Made by a program: the position numbers and the translations under genes
Notes under the pieces: model-generated
The model's database searches: none
Told to the model about the DNA's origin: nothing
The model's input: the letters and a program-made list of their open reading frames with translations, nothing else
Part shown: one piece after another, positions 35,042 to 43,372 of the stretch
Position numbering within the stretch: the stretch's first letter is position 1
Layout of the letters: each line of letters starts with the position of its first letter
Assembly: GCA_036386415.1 (NCBI GenBank)
Contig: DASVVT010000084.1
Coordinates: 124,001-188,000 of the forward strand
Length of the DNA: 64,000 bases
Reading direction: 5' to 3'
Source: DASVVT01 sp036386415
Lineage (GTDB): Bacteria > Acidobacteriota > Blastocatellia > Pyrinomonadales > Pyrinomonadaceae

Positions 35042-35428
35042 ATGCCACAGGAACGCATTTTGATCGTCGAGGATGACGAATCGCGCTGCGCCTGGTTTCG
35101 TCAGAAGCTTGCGGGACGCGAGCAGGATGTGACGTGCGATGTTCATCAAGCGTTGGCGTGGCTCGCCGAGCATGATTACGCCTTGATTCTTCTCGATCAC
35201 GACCTGGCCGAAGAACACTACTTCTCGAACGAACCCGACGACGAGCGAACCGGATACGCCGTCGCCGCCTGGCTCGCCGCCCACCCAGACCGCCAGCGCG
35301 ACGCCATGATCGTCATCCACTCGCTCAACTACACGGGCGCACAGCGCATGCTCAACGCCCTCAGAGACGCAGGCCGCGACGCAGAGCATGTGCCGTTTCA
35401 CTATCTTCAGATGGAATTAAGGGTGTGA
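35042..35428 (+). CDS. Stand-alone receiver-like domain protein (cREC type)
   Basis: The 128-residue protein has receiver hallmarks: acidic pair in ILIVEDDESRC (residues 6-16), the phospho-acceptor-like Asp in LILLDHDL (about 48-55), then VIHSLNYTGAQRML (about 92-105) where classical receivers have the Thr/Ser and Lys motifs. The H-S-x-N-x-x-G-A-x-R-M block fits what I recall as the 'cyclic-phosphate processing receiver' (cREC) family rather than CheY. There is no output domain and no kinase nearby. The role is unknown; RNA or nucleotide end processing has been proposed for such domains. Confidence 0.65.
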   Translation: MPQERILIVEDDESRCAWFRQKLAGREQDVTCDVHQALAWLAEHDYALILLDHDLAEEHYFSNEPDDERTGYAVAAWLAAHPDRQRDAMIVIHSLNYTGAQRMLNALRDAGRDAEHVPFHYLQMELRV

Positions 35429-35508
35429 AACGTGAGTCCGGCGGCAGAAGCTACGTGCCGATGGAAAATTCCGGCGCACTCACTTCAGATGCGAACTCAC
35501 GTTAATTT
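35429..35508. terminator. Imperfect inverted repeat between convergent genes
   Basis: AAACGTGAG after the receiver gene recurs inverted as CTCACGTTA (about 35493) and CTCACGTTT (about 35514, inside the end of the facing gene). GTCCGGCGG and TTCCGGCGC add partial pairing. It is a possible shared terminator for the converging transcripts and resembles none of families A-H. Confidence 0.3.
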
Positions 35509-36195
35509 TCATCTCTCACGTTTACCACTTAGCGAGAGGTCCATTCCTGTGTAGGCATAAGCTTCAGTCTGCTTGTCGTTGTCTGTCGCGAGCGCAAGCA
35601 GTTCGGGAACCGAGATTTGCCGCTGGAAGTATCGCATGAGTGGCTGAGGCCATCGCAGGTGCCTCGTGATTAGCTTACCGAGCGTGAATTTTTGATCACC
35701 CGCTGCGGATTCGAAGTTGCTGTAGAATTCGGCCAATCCTTCATCCAGCCACACGGGCATGCGGGAAAGATTGTTATGAATGATGAAGTGCTCATATTCG
35801 TGAAACATTACCTCGTAAGGCTCCGCCCTATGCAGTTCCGTCGTCAGGGCCATGTAGTTCACGTCCGAGCCGGGTAAGAAATAGCCCCCGACGTTCTCTT
35901 TAGTTTTGCCATTATATTTAGGTTTGTAAGGGTTAAAAGAGCTGTGGCTTTTGAAAAGAACGATGGTGGTTGGCACGGGCGTCTCAATTTTGGCCTGGGG
36001 AAAGAGCAGCGCGAGGACATAGCGGAATTGCTCCAACTGAATCGCCACTTTACGCATCTCGCCCTCACCGGAGTTACCGATCACAGTGAAGTTTTTCGTC
36101 CGTATGCTTATCCAGGTATCCTTAGCCGAGCAGGGGGCGGGGACGAATAGTAATAGAGCTAAAACTGCGGCTTTGATGAAGATTGGTCGTCTCAT
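35509..36195 (-). CDS. Secreted gluzincin-like metallopeptidase, C-terminally truncated
   Basis: The 228-residue protein has a signal peptide (AAVLALLLFVPAPCSA). The zinc site is HEYEH at 132-136 and the third-ligand block PVWLDEGLAEFYSN has Glu156. It resembles the catalytic start of DUF1570-type peptidases (WISIRTKNFTVIGN, YFLPGSDVNYMAL). Relatives usually continue with an FYAxSWALVHYL-like block and TPRs. Here the frame ends soon after PELLALATDNDKQTEAYAYTG in an unrelated 12-residue tail, so I suspect a 3' deletion. It may still be folded and active, or be a pseudogene. Confidence 0.68.
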   Translation of the reverse strand: MRRPIFIKAAVLALLLFVPAPCSAKDTWISIRTKNFTVIGNSGEGEMRKVAIQLEQFRYVLALLFPQAKIETPVPTTIVLFKSHSSFNPYKPKYNGKTKENVGGYFLPGSDVNYMALTTELHRAEPYEVMFHEYEHFIIHNNLSRMPVWLDEGLAEFYSNFESAAGDQKFTLGKLITRHLRWPQPLMRYFQRQISVPELLALATDNDKQTEAYAYTGMDLSLSGKRER

Positions 36196-36565
36196 GAATT
36201 TTATCTAACGTCTAAGATTGAGGGCTGGTTTGGAGACCGTGCCGGGGCGAATATTGTATCTGCTAAGGGGGAATGAAAAACCCTCCGCAGGAGCTTGCCA
36301 AGGTAGAGGTTACTCGCCTCGTCAACATTAGCATCTCGAACAGGCAGGAGCGCTTAGGGCAGGAGACAGGGTTATCCTTAGTTCTCTAGCGCTCCTATAC
36401 CGTGTTGCGCTTACTTATTGAAACCACGCTGCCTAACAAGCGATTCGACCGGAGCGGAAATGACGCGGCTTTCATCCGTCAACTTGGATGCCTGGTGCGT
36501 TGTGTGCGCCCGGTTAATTCAGGCTTTCTGCGTCTTCTCCTAGATCAACCATTGGATCCGCATCC
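36196..36565. other. Intergenic region without recognisable gene
   Basis: These 370 bases lie between the start of the truncated peptidase and the end of the LysR gene. I see no family A-H hairpin and no convincing reading frame. GCCTAAC near 36431 recalls an attC half-site but lacks its partner. Confidence 0.4.
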
Positions 36566-37477
36566 TTAACTCTTGTATGACAGAAGAAAGTTAATGAAAG
36601 ATTGGCTGGCCGCTGAAAGTTGTTCACCTCGGCGTATAAGAACACCCGAGTGAATAGGGTTGATCTGATCGCTTAAATGACAGACACCAACTTGACGGCC
36701 ACGCATCAATACTCTGCTTGCCATCATCGGAATAATGGAAACCCCCAGTCCTGCTTCAACCATCCGTATAATAATCTCTGTATTTGTCGTCTCCATCTCG
36801 ATGTGCGGCGACAACCCCTGCCCGTGAAACGCATCCATTATCTGCTTTCGGCCTGCTGACCCACGTTCGAAAAGAATCAAAGGTACATCAGTCACATCAC
36901 GTAGCCTCACTTTCGACTTTCGCAGCAGGGGATGGCGCAAAGGTGTGATGAGGACCCATCCCATTGAAAACAGATGTTTATATTCTAACTTAGGCGATGG
37001 CTCATATGACGCGGCCACGCCAAATGCTAAGTCCGGCTCATCTAGCAAGCTATCTTCGACCTCCTGCTCGGTTCGGCTGCTGAGTCGAACATGAATATGT
37101 GGGTACGCGCCGTGAAACTCACGCACCGCGTCTATCAAAACGTAGAGAATCAAATACTGCGAAGCAGCAACATGCATCTGGCTCTGTGTGATCGAGTCGC
37201 TAAACACTTCAGAAAGCTGTCGCGCTCGTTCCAAAAACGCCATCGCGTGGGGTAAACACTGCTGGCCTTGTTCAGTTAATGAAGTAGCACGATGCCCTCC
37301 CTGACTTTTACGGTAAAGCTCGACTCCAAGTCTTTGTTCGAGAACCAAGAGACGGTTGCGTACGCCTTGCTCCGTGATGTGCAAAACCTCTGCCGCCCGC
37401 CGCAGACTCCCCTGCTTTGCGAGTTCCACGAAAGCTGCTACTTGATCAGTCGAAAGGGATTGCAAATCAGCCGTCAT
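36566..37477 (-). CDS. LysR-family transcriptional regulator
   Basis: About 303 residues from ATG 37477, preceded by GGTGAGG; an upstream start at 37537 would add 20 hydrophobic residues and is unlikely. The N-terminal winged helix-turn-helix is VAAFVELAKQGSLRRAAEVLHITEQGVRNRLLVLEQRLGVELYRKS. The LysR substrate-binding domain follows from about residue 90 (MHVAASQYLILYVLIDAVREFHGAYPHIHVRLSS, LVEAGLGVSIIPMMAS). It probably controls the divergent M28 peptidase gene and itself; a T-N11-A operator lies between them. The ligand is unknown. Confidence 0.93.
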   Translation of the reverse strand: MTADLQSLSTDQVAAFVELAKQGSLRRAAEVLHITEQGVRNRLLVLEQRLGVELYRKSQGGHRATSLTEQGQQCLPHAMAFLERARQLSEVFSDSITQSQMHVAASQYLILYVLIDAVREFHGAYPHIHVRLSSRTEQEVEDSLLDEPDLAFGVAASYEPSPKLEYKHLFSMGWVLITPLRHPLLRKSKVRLRDVTDVPLILFERGSAGRKQIMDAFHGQGLSPHIEMETTNTEIIIRMVEAGLGVSIIPMMASRVLMRGRQVGVCHLSDQINPIHSGVLIRRGEQLSAASQSFINFLLSYKS

Positions 37478-37526
37478 TGTATCCTCACCTTTGAGTAATA
37501 CAACTATTATCTTGATTGCGCAAAAT

Positions 37527-37541
37527 ATAAACAACATTTAT
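37527..37541. promoter_or_regulatory. Candidate LysR operator (T-N11-A dyad)
   Basis: ATAAACAACATTTAT is a near-perfect dyad containing T-N11-A (37528-37540). It lies in the 163-base gap between the divergent LysR and M28 genes, 50 bases upstream of the regulator's start. Confidence 0.5.
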
Positions 37542-37640
37542 TTAAGAGCAGGGTCTGGTAAACTACTCATGTCATCGTCGGGAATTAATCAAAGCCAGCA
37601 GCTTTATTCCAAATCCTCAATCGAAAGAAGTACCCCCGAA

Positions 37641-39092
37641 ATGAAACGAATTCTTATTATCGCCCCGCTGACGCTCGCGCTTCTGGCCCAAACAGTTCCG
37701 GCGCAGCAAAGGAGCGAGCTACAACAAACGTCTGGCCGTCTCGCTGGCTCCATACTTGTCGGCGGGCGCTCGCTTAATTATGTTGAAGAGTTGACGGATA
37801 AATTCGGCGCGCGGCTGACGGGTTCTGCGGCTTACGACCGCGCGGCAGAATGGGCTGCCGCACAGTTTCGCGCTGCTGGAATCAAGAACGTGCGCTTGGA
37901 GCCGTTCACCGTTGACCACGGCTGGGAGCGTGGCCTCGCGCGGGGCCGCATGATTACGCCGATGAATCGCCCACTGCACATAGAATCACTTGGTTGGACA
38001 ATATCAACGCCACCCGCTGGCGTTAAAGGCCAAGTGATCTGGGTCAGCGACATCTCTCCAGCGGAGATTAAGACACAAACTGATCGCATCAAAAATCGCA
38101 TCGTAATGCTCGATCTCGCAACGATCTTTGCAGAAGGCATCCGCGCATATACACGCTTAATGGCCTCTTACCAGCTTTTCAAGGATGCCGGTGCGCAGGC
38201 CATACTTTGGCCCGATAGCACGCCAGGTAATCTTCTCAAAGCTACCCAGCCCAATTGTGGCTTTCAAGTTCCGACGCTTCCAATTGCGCAGGTTGGGATG
38301 GAAGACACTAAGCTCATACGCCGTTTGATGGAGCAAGGGCCGGTAACGATTGAATTTCAATATGAGAACGAGGTCACGGGACCGACTGGAGATTACAACG
38401 TCATAGCCGAAATTCGCGGGCGTGAAAAGCCTGACGAGTGGATCATCATCGGCGCACACTTGGACTCGTGGGACTACGGTACAGGCGCGCAAGATAATGG
38501 CACTGGTTGCGCGCAGGTGCTCGAAGCAGCCCGCGCGATCATGGCTCTTAATCAGCCGCCTCGCCGCTCGATAAGATTCGCGCTGTGGGGCGGCGAAGAG
38601 CAGTGTTCGATGGGTTCAACCGCCTACGTTCGCGCGCATTCTGCGGAACTCGACAATTGCGTTGCGGCGCTTAATACGGACAATGGCGCAGGGCAGCCGC
38701 GCGGCTGGAAAGTTGAAGGGCGCGACGATTTGAATAAAGCGATGCAACCCATTGGCGAGGAGCTTCTCGCTAATTTGAATGGTGACGGCTTGTCGGAAGA
38801 AACGTCATACGACACGGATCACGGCCCTTTCATGCTCCAGGGCGTTCCGGCCCTCGACTTCTGGGTTAACATGTCGCACTACGATGACATTCATCACAAA
38901 TCGAGCGACACGCTTGATAAAGTGGACCGCCATAATCTCGCACTAGGCGCGGCCATCATCGCCGTGACGGCCTATGCGCTTGCGGAAAGACCTGAGCGGA
39001 TTGCCCCCCGCCTTAACAACGTGAGAGTCGGAGAGATTCTCAGGAAAGCCGATCTCGAAGGGTTCCTCAAAGACCTCGGTCTCTGGAATTAG
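37641..39092 (+). CDS. Secreted M28-family metallopeptidase
   Basis: About 483 residues from ATG 37641 (MKRILIIAPLTLALLAQTVPAQQ, a signal peptide); starts further upstream would read through the LysR promoter region. A PA-domain-like insert (about 110-250) precedes the catalytic domain. M28 zinc ligands are seen in order: His in IIGAHLDSWD, Asp in TGAQDNGTG, the Glu pair in WGGEEQ, Asp in LNTDNGAG and His in YDDIHHKSSD. It is predicted to be an aminopeptidase or carboxypeptidase outside the cytoplasm. The divergent LysR regulator suggests induced expression. Confidence 0.92.
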   Translation: MKRILIIAPLTLALLAQTVPAQQRSELQQTSGRLAGSILVGGRSLNYVEELTDKFGARLTGSAAYDRAAEWAAAQFRAAGIKNVRLEPFTVDHGWERGLARGRMITPMNRPLHIESLGWTISTPPAGVKGQVIWVSDISPAEIKTQTDRIKNRIVMLDLATIFAEGIRAYTRLMASYQLFKDAGAQAILWPDSTPGNLLKATQPNCGFQVPTLPIAQVGMEDTKLIRRLMEQGPVTIEFQYENEVTGPTGDYNVIAEIRGREKPDEWIIIGAHLDSWDYGTGAQDNGTGCAQVLEAARAIMALNQPPRRSIRFALWGGEEQCSMGSTAYVRAHSAELDNCVAALNTDNGAGQPRGWKVEGRDDLNKAMQPIGEELLANLNGDGLSEETSYDTDHGPFMLQGVPALDFWVNMSHYDDIHHKSSDTLDKVDRHNLALGAAIIAVTAYALAERPERIAPRLNNVRVGEILRKADLEGFLKDLGLWN

Positions 39093-39164
39093 CTATCGCT
39101 GATGCCTTGATAATATTTCAGGTTGGAGATTTCAACCTGAAATCTAAAATGGTTATTACTTACT

Positions 39165-39624
39165 CAAAACCACCCAGGTTTGAAGATTTACCGAATCTGA
39201 AATACACCTTGATGATTATTTAAGAGGCGTTGCGCCTTTATCCGCCCGTTTGGGTAATCGGACGAATGGCAATCAATGATGATAAAATTAGCGGTTATCA
39301 AATCAGGGCGGGTTCTGAAATTATCCTTTCGCCCTATATCGCGAATCGCCACTCGGACTTCTCGGGCGAGCCTGGAAAATTAATCCGGAGCGCTTTTCGC
39401 TGGAAGAGTCTGCCGCCCGTATGCGATTCACGTATTTTACTTTTGGCGGTGGGGCGCGTCTGTGCATCGGCAAAAACTTCGCTCTGATGAAAGCACAGCT
39501 TATGCTTGCCACCATCGCACAAAAATATTATCTGCGCCTGTGGCCTGATTGTGAAGTTTAACCCGAAGCATCATTTACCCTGCACCCGCATCAGGGCTTT
39601 ATGACGAACTTGCAAGCGTTATGA
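39165..39624 (+). pseudogene. Cytochrome P450 C-terminal relic
   Basis: The first frame reads PRFEDLPNLKYTLMII, a TAA stop (39221-39223), then EALRLYPPVWVIGRMAINDDKISGYQ...GSEIILSPYIANRHSDF. This is the K-helix ExxR block and following strands of a bacterial P450. A frameshift near 39380 moves the similarity to another frame. There the heme-binding signature FGGGARLCIGKNFALMKAQL and the tail TLHPHQGFMTNL appear, ending at TGA 39624. The N-terminal two thirds of the gene, about 900 bases, is missing. With nonsense, frameshift and truncation this cannot make a functional monooxygenase. It lies between the M28 peptidase and a beta-lactamase-fold gene. Confidence 0.87.
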
Positions 39625-39809
39625 ATCTGTATAGCTCGTTAAAATCAAAAACGCGTCCGGCAACTCATTTAACCCGAGCCCGCAATAGCATTTCTTTCAT
39701 CATGTTTCCTTTCGTTGTAGATTGGAGGCTGCCCGCTCGGGCCAGGTTGATTCGGGCAGCCGGCGGCTTCGGTAAATGTTACAGAAGATATTTACCTGGA
39801 CGCCTGCCG

Positions 39810-41306
39810 ATGAGACTTGTGAAATTATTTATCCTCTGCCAACTTTTATTCGCTCTAGCGTTTACTCCCGCAGAGAGTCGCAAGCCCGACCAGTTTGAGC
39901 CGATCCGTGCGAGGGTACGTCAAAAACTGGTGCAACTAGGAGTTCCCTCAGTCTCGATAGCTGTTGCACGGGGAGATAGAATCTTGTGGGAAGAGAGTTT
40001 CGGCTGGGCCGACCGGGAGAACCTTATCCCCGCTACGCCCGACACGATGTACACTCTCGGCTCCCTTGCGAAGCCAATCACCGCCACCGCAGTCTTGTTA
40101 CTACGTCAGCGAGGACTGTTGAACCTTGATCATCCTATCAACGACTATCTAGGTGATGCTAAGATCGTCGCCCGAGTCGGCAACGCTTCCGAGGCGACCG
40201 TGCGACGCGTTGCCCAACACGCGGCAGGCTTGCCGGGCTATTACGAGACTTTCTATCCTGATGAACAGGGCAAGCCGCCGCCGATGGACGAAGTGATCCT
40301 GCGCTACGGCAATCTGGTATTTCCGCCCGGCGAAGGATTCCATTACTCGAATCTTGATTACGGCCTCCTCGGATACGTGATCTCTCGCGTCTCCGGCAAG
40401 GACTATGCGAATTTCATGCGTGAGGAAGTTTTCCTGCCGCTGGGTATGAATCACACATGCGTTATCAACTGCCAGGGCTTAGAAAAATACCGGGCGACCC
40501 GTTATTTTTTGGATGGCTCGCGCCTGCCCGACTACACGACCCCTCATCCCGCAGCAGCAGATATTTACGCCAGTGCCCACGATCTTGTCCGCTTCGCCAT
40601 GTTCCACCTGAAGGCGCACCTCGCCGATCAAAAGAAGCTCATCTCGGATGAAGCGGTTGACGAGATGCAGAAGCCAACAGTAATGATGGGCGGAACTAAT
40701 TCTTACGGAATCGGCTGGATCGTGGGCAGGGATGCGAAGGGGCGGCGGCGGGTCAGTCACGGCGGCGCTGGCGCTGGCGTGGACACGCAATTGACTCTCG
40801 TCCCCGAAGAGAAACTATCGGTCGCCGTGCTGGTCAATACCAAGATTGATGCACGCATCTCTGGGGAGATCGCCGACGCCATTTTCGATTTGCTCTTGGG
40901 TGACAGTCCGACGGATCGCCCGGCATCAGTAGGAAGCGGCCAGGCCACATCGGAGGAAAATCCCGGGCTGCCGGGGAAGCTACTCGGGACGTGGAAAGGA
41001 TTCGTGCACACATACAAACGGGACCTGCCGGTAACCTTATGGTTTAGGGAATCGGGGGAAGTTCACGCGCAACTAGATAATCAATTGAAGATGCTCATCA
41101 ACGACGCCCGACTTGAAAACGGGATATTCACAGGCCGCATGTCGGGCGACATCGGCACGCCCGATGCGAACCGCCGCCCGTACTATCTAGATTGGAATGT
41201 GACCCTCCGGGGCGAGGTTTTCAATGGCGTCCTATACGCCATCGGGCATCATCCATCGCGCGGCGTACTTTTGGGACATTGGGTGGAGCTTAGAAGAAGC
41301 CGATAG
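39810..41306 (+). CDS. Secreted serine beta-lactamase-like hydrolase (class C/DD-peptidase fold)
   Basis: About 498 residues from ATG 39810 (MRLVKLFILCQLLFALAFTPAES, a signal peptide); the frame opens earlier, but those 63 residues are P450-relic flank. Catalytic motifs are Ser85-x-x-Lys88 (LGSLAKP), the YSN triad member (HYSNLDYGLLGYV) and SHGGAGAG for the KTG box. A C-terminal lipocalin-like domain (about 385-495: LLGTWKGFVHTYKRDLPVTLWF) follows. Members include esterases, peptidases and penicillin-binding-like enzymes, so resistance should not be assumed. It is downstream of the P450 relic in the decaying accessory stretch. Confidence 0.88.
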   Translation: MRLVKLFILCQLLFALAFTPAESRKPDQFEPIRARVRQKLVQLGVPSVSIAVARGDRILWEESFGWADRENLIPATPDTMYTLGSLAKPITATAVLLLRQRGLLNLDHPINDYLGDAKIVARVGNASEATVRRVAQHAAGLPGYYETFYPDEQGKPPPMDEVILRYGNLVFPPGEGFHYSNLDYGLLGYVISRVSGKDYANFMREEVFLPLGMNHTCVINCQGLEKYRATRYFLDGSRLPDYTTPHPAAADIYASAHDLVRFAMFHLKAHLADQKKLISDEAVDEMQKPTVMMGGTNSYGIGWIVGRDAKGRRRVSHGGAGAGVDTQLTLVPEEKLSVAVLVNTKIDARISGEIADAIFDLLLGDSPTDRPASVGSGQATSEENPGLPGKLLGTWKGFVHTYKRDLPVTLWFRESGEVHAQLDNQLKMLINDARLENGIFTGRMSGDIGTPDANRRPYYLDWNVTLRGEVFNGVLYAIGHHPSRGVLLGHWVELRRSR

Positions 41307-41373
41307 GGGGGGGTTGCGCGGTTCTGTTGCAAAGATTAATTTGAGATGAAAAAGGCTGCAATGCGGATCAAGT

Positions 41374-41525
41374 CTAGGCCGCAATCCCGAGCAGGCTCTC
41401 GACAAACTTCGTCTGGCCCATCGCATCCCTTCTATCTAATCTTTTGACCTGCCCCTTGCGCATCATGTTCACGGCTTCGACTCCTTGCAATGTTCGCTCT
41501 GCCGTATCAAATGAGCGGTAGCCTG
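41374..41525 (-). pseudogene. IS6-family transposase C-terminal fragment
   Basis: Read on the minus strand, about 50 residues run YRSFDTAERTLQGVEAVNMM, RKGQVKRLDRRDAM, GQTKFVESLLGIAA and then TAG (41376-41374). The R-T-L-x-G-x-E-A-x-x-M-x-R-K-G-Q block and F-x-E-x-x-x-G-I-A ending are the C-terminus of IS6/IS240-type DDE transposases. The rest of the gene is absent: repeat element H1 begins where the similarity ends. No inverted repeats of the IS are apparent. Confidence 0.75.
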
Positions 41526-41602
41526 GAGCAGGGACAAGTCCTCTGCCCGCTCAAGGTTAAGCAAAAGCGGGCAGAGGACTTGTCCCTGCCCCTACAATTT
41601 TA
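41526..41602. repeat. Family H palindromic element (H1)
   Basis: GCAGGGACAAGTCCTCTGCCC (41528-41548) pairs with GGGCAGAGGACTTGTCCCTG (41569-41588) around CAAGGTTAAGCAA, then CCCCTACAATTTTATC. It abuts the transposase relic. About 10 bases further, CATTTGAAAACCGCTT resembles the inverted terminus of family C elements. Confidence 0.85.
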
Positions 41603-41675
41603 TCCTCGTATGACATTCATTTGAAAACCGCTTAGGCATACCCTAGAGCGTTTTTCACATGGATGCAGTACGACG

Positions 41676-41757
41676 ATAAAATTGTAGGGGCAGGGCTTGT
41701 CCCTGCCCGTTCAATCGGCCAAAGCTGCGGGCAGGGACAAGCCCTGCCCCTACAGTT
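41676..41757. repeat. Family H palindromic element (H2)
   Basis: GTAGGGGCAGGGCTTGTCCC pairs with GGGACAAGCCCTGCCCCTAC, with an inner loop TTCAATCGGCCAAAGC. ATAAAATTGTAGGGGCAGGG on its left is the reverse complement of the H1 right end. Flanks GAGCGTTTTTCA and TTGAAATTTGCTC echo the family C termini. Confidence 0.85.
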
Positions 41758-42006
41758 CTGCACCCGATTGAAATTTGCTCTAACTCTCTTTTTGATGAAT
41801 CTATGATCCTGCTCGATAATCCTGTCAGATACTTTACTCGTCTCAATTTACAATCATGGGGCAGCACCTTCTCGCTTTGTGAGGTAGTAAATGCTTCTGG
41901 ATATGCGGCGTTCTTATCCATGCTTATTGTAAAGATTAGTCCGTGGTCAGTTGCTTGTGATGAACAAGCTGGCTGCTTACAGACCAAACTTTCAGCTTAG
42001 TAAAGC
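41758..42006. other. Intergenic region without supported gene
   Basis: A 65-codon open frame exists but has no recognisable features, no ribosome site and a composition unlike its neighbours. I see only moderately AT-rich sequence with ATCCTGTCAGATACTTTAC-type text; probably decayed DNA. Confidence 0.4.
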
Positions 42007-42034
42007 GAACAACGGACAACGAGCTACTGACTAA
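42007..42034. repeat. Partial family E/A repeat at a 3' end
   Basis: GAACAACGGACAACGAG followed by CTACTGACTA combines the family E and A units. Read on the minus strand, AGTCAGTAG encodes the last residues and TAG stop of the zinc-ribbon gene. No second arm is present. Confidence 0.55.
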
Positions 42035-42239
42035 TCCTTATCAAAGATGGCCTTGTGCCTTCGCTCTTAATTTCCGGCGCGTGTTTCTCCCACACGCGCC
42101 CGCACACGCGGCAGCGATAACGGTTCTTCTCATCAGGAGTCGCGCGGCCAACCTGATCCAGAAAGGCGTTGATGTAAGCGTTGACGCTCGCGCCTTCTAA
42201 TCTCTCAAACGCACGGCACGAACAGTTTGGCTGGCTCAT
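42024..42239 (-). CDS. Small zinc-ribbon-like protein
   Basis: The 71-residue protein contains two cysteine pairs, NCSCRAFERL near the N-terminus and YRCRVCGRVWEKHAPE near residue 42-55, spaced like a treble-clef or ribbon zinc site. I recognise no named family. It starts 24 bases after the end of the TPR lipoprotein gene on the same strand and may be co-transcribed with it. It could bind nucleic acid or serve as a small adaptor; neither is shown. Confidence 0.6.
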   Translation of the reverse strand: MSQPNCSCRAFERLEGASVNAYINAFLDQVGRATPDEKNRYRCRVCGRVWEKHAPEIKSEGTRPSLIRISQ

Positions 42240-42263
42240 CGGATTCTCCTCGCGCTCGCCAGC

Positions 42264-43073
42264 TCAAGCGGTCTTGTCCATCAGTGCGCGCGCTTCGGCG
42301 ACGGCCTTTTTGTGTTCGGGCAAGTAGTTGGGGTCGGGCGTCATGCTGAGGATCATATCGAGCTGTTTGCGCGCATCCGCTTTGCGGTCAACTTCCAGGT
42401 AGGCTTCGGCCAGCCGCAGGTGGAGCAGCGGGTTGGTCTCGCCGAACTTCAATCCCTTCTCCAGATACTCGACAGCTTTTTTCTCGTCGCCGCCCATCAT
42501 CCTCGGCGATTCCAGATAGACCTGACCGAGCGCCATGTAGGCGCTGCCCGATAGATAAGCTTCATCGAGCTTGAGCACTGTCTCCATCTCCTGGCGTATC
42601 TCGTCCGTGTCGGCGATGCCGCTCAGCATGCTGACCTTCGCCTGTCCACCCAGATTCGCGCCGAGCCAGAAATGGCCGTCCGGTTTGTCAGGCTGCAACT
42701 TGACGGCGGCGCGCGCCGCTTCTATACCGTCCTCGAACGCCTTATCGCGCTCTTTAGCATCCGTCGTGTTGTCGGCCAGATAATAGTTGAACTTCGCCAC
42801 GCGCCAGGCCGTCTCGTAATTATCGGGCTCGGCCGCGCGCGCGCCACGCAACTTTGCCAGCCCTTCGCGCACGCGCGCCAGGTCTTCACGCTGCGTGTAG
42901 AGTTGATCGGCTTGCTTGACCAGTTCAGCCGGGGTGACGGTGACGGTCGCAGGCTGGGCTTCGTTGGTTGTGTGTTCGGCGGTTGAAGGCGACGTGCAGG
43001 CGCTCGCGGCGCAACAGAGCGCGGCGGTCAACAAGTAAACGGATAGCTTACGCGCCCTCAGTTTAAGTTTCAT
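42264..43073 (-). CDS. TPR lipoprotein (TRAP transporter T-component-like)
   Basis: The 269-residue protein has a lipoprotein signal ending in ASAC (Cys26). TPR-like helices follow: LYTQREDLARVREGLAKLRGARAAEPDNYETAWRVAKFNYYLAD, AFEDGIEAARAAVKLQPDKPDGHFWLGANLG, AVEYLEKGLKFGETNPLLHLRLAEAYLEVDRKADARKQLDMIL. The central GIADTDEI...LDEAYLSGSAYMALGQVY pattern resembles the TatT/TRAP-T family, which binds ligands near the outer membrane. No TRAP transporter genes are nearby, so the role is open. Confidence 0.75.
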   Translation of the reverse strand: MKLKLRARKLSVYLLTAALCCAASACTSPSTAEHTTNEAQPATVTVTPAELVKQADQLYTQREDLARVREGLAKLRGARAAEPDNYETAWRVAKFNYYLADNTTDAKERDKAFEDGIEAARAAVKLQPDKPDGHFWLGANLGGQAKVSMLSGIADTDEIRQEMETVLKLDEAYLSGSAYMALGQVYLESPRMMGGDEKKAVEYLEKGLKFGETNPLLHLRLAEAYLEVDRKADARKQLDMILSMTPDPNYLPEHKKAVAEARALMDKTA

Positions 43074-43093
43074 CCATGACTCCTCATGAAAAG

Positions 43094-43196
43094 GCTTGAT
43101 ACTTTGCGCCCTTTGCGCGCTTTTCCTTTGCGCCCTCTGCGTTTGAAAGCCCCTTTAAACGCAAAGGACGCAAAGGGTTTTCGCAGAGAATGCAAA
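43094..43196. repeat. Family C repeat hairpin (C1)
   Basis: TTTGCGCCCTTTGCGCGCTT-type left arm and AAACGCAAAGGACGCAAAGG-type right arm surround GAAAGCCCCTTT. It lies between divergent genes, unlike most copies. Confidence 0.83.
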
Positions 43197-43372
43197 GGAA
43201 TGTTCTCCCTCCCGACTCGCATAATTACAGTAATCTTACACGACAGCTTACCTAAAAGCATCGGAATAGGGTATCATTTTCCGCTCTATACACTTTGCTC
43301 CGGTAACACCACAGGCCGCGCCCTGTGTCCTAAATTTCTAGGCGCGCGCCGAACATCGAACAGGAGGATAGT

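Noticed and set aside
36425..36540. Integron attC site starting at GCCTAAC
   Set aside because: No GTTRRRY partner at a suitable distance, no integrase and no cassette array.
39621..39809. N-terminal extension of the beta-lactamase-like protein
   Set aside because: The first 63 codons start in the P450 relic's end and contain no signal; ATG 39810 begins a clear signal peptide.
41803..42000. Small protein of 65 residues
   Set aside because: No ribosome site, no recognisable features and a location in decayed repeat-rich DNA.
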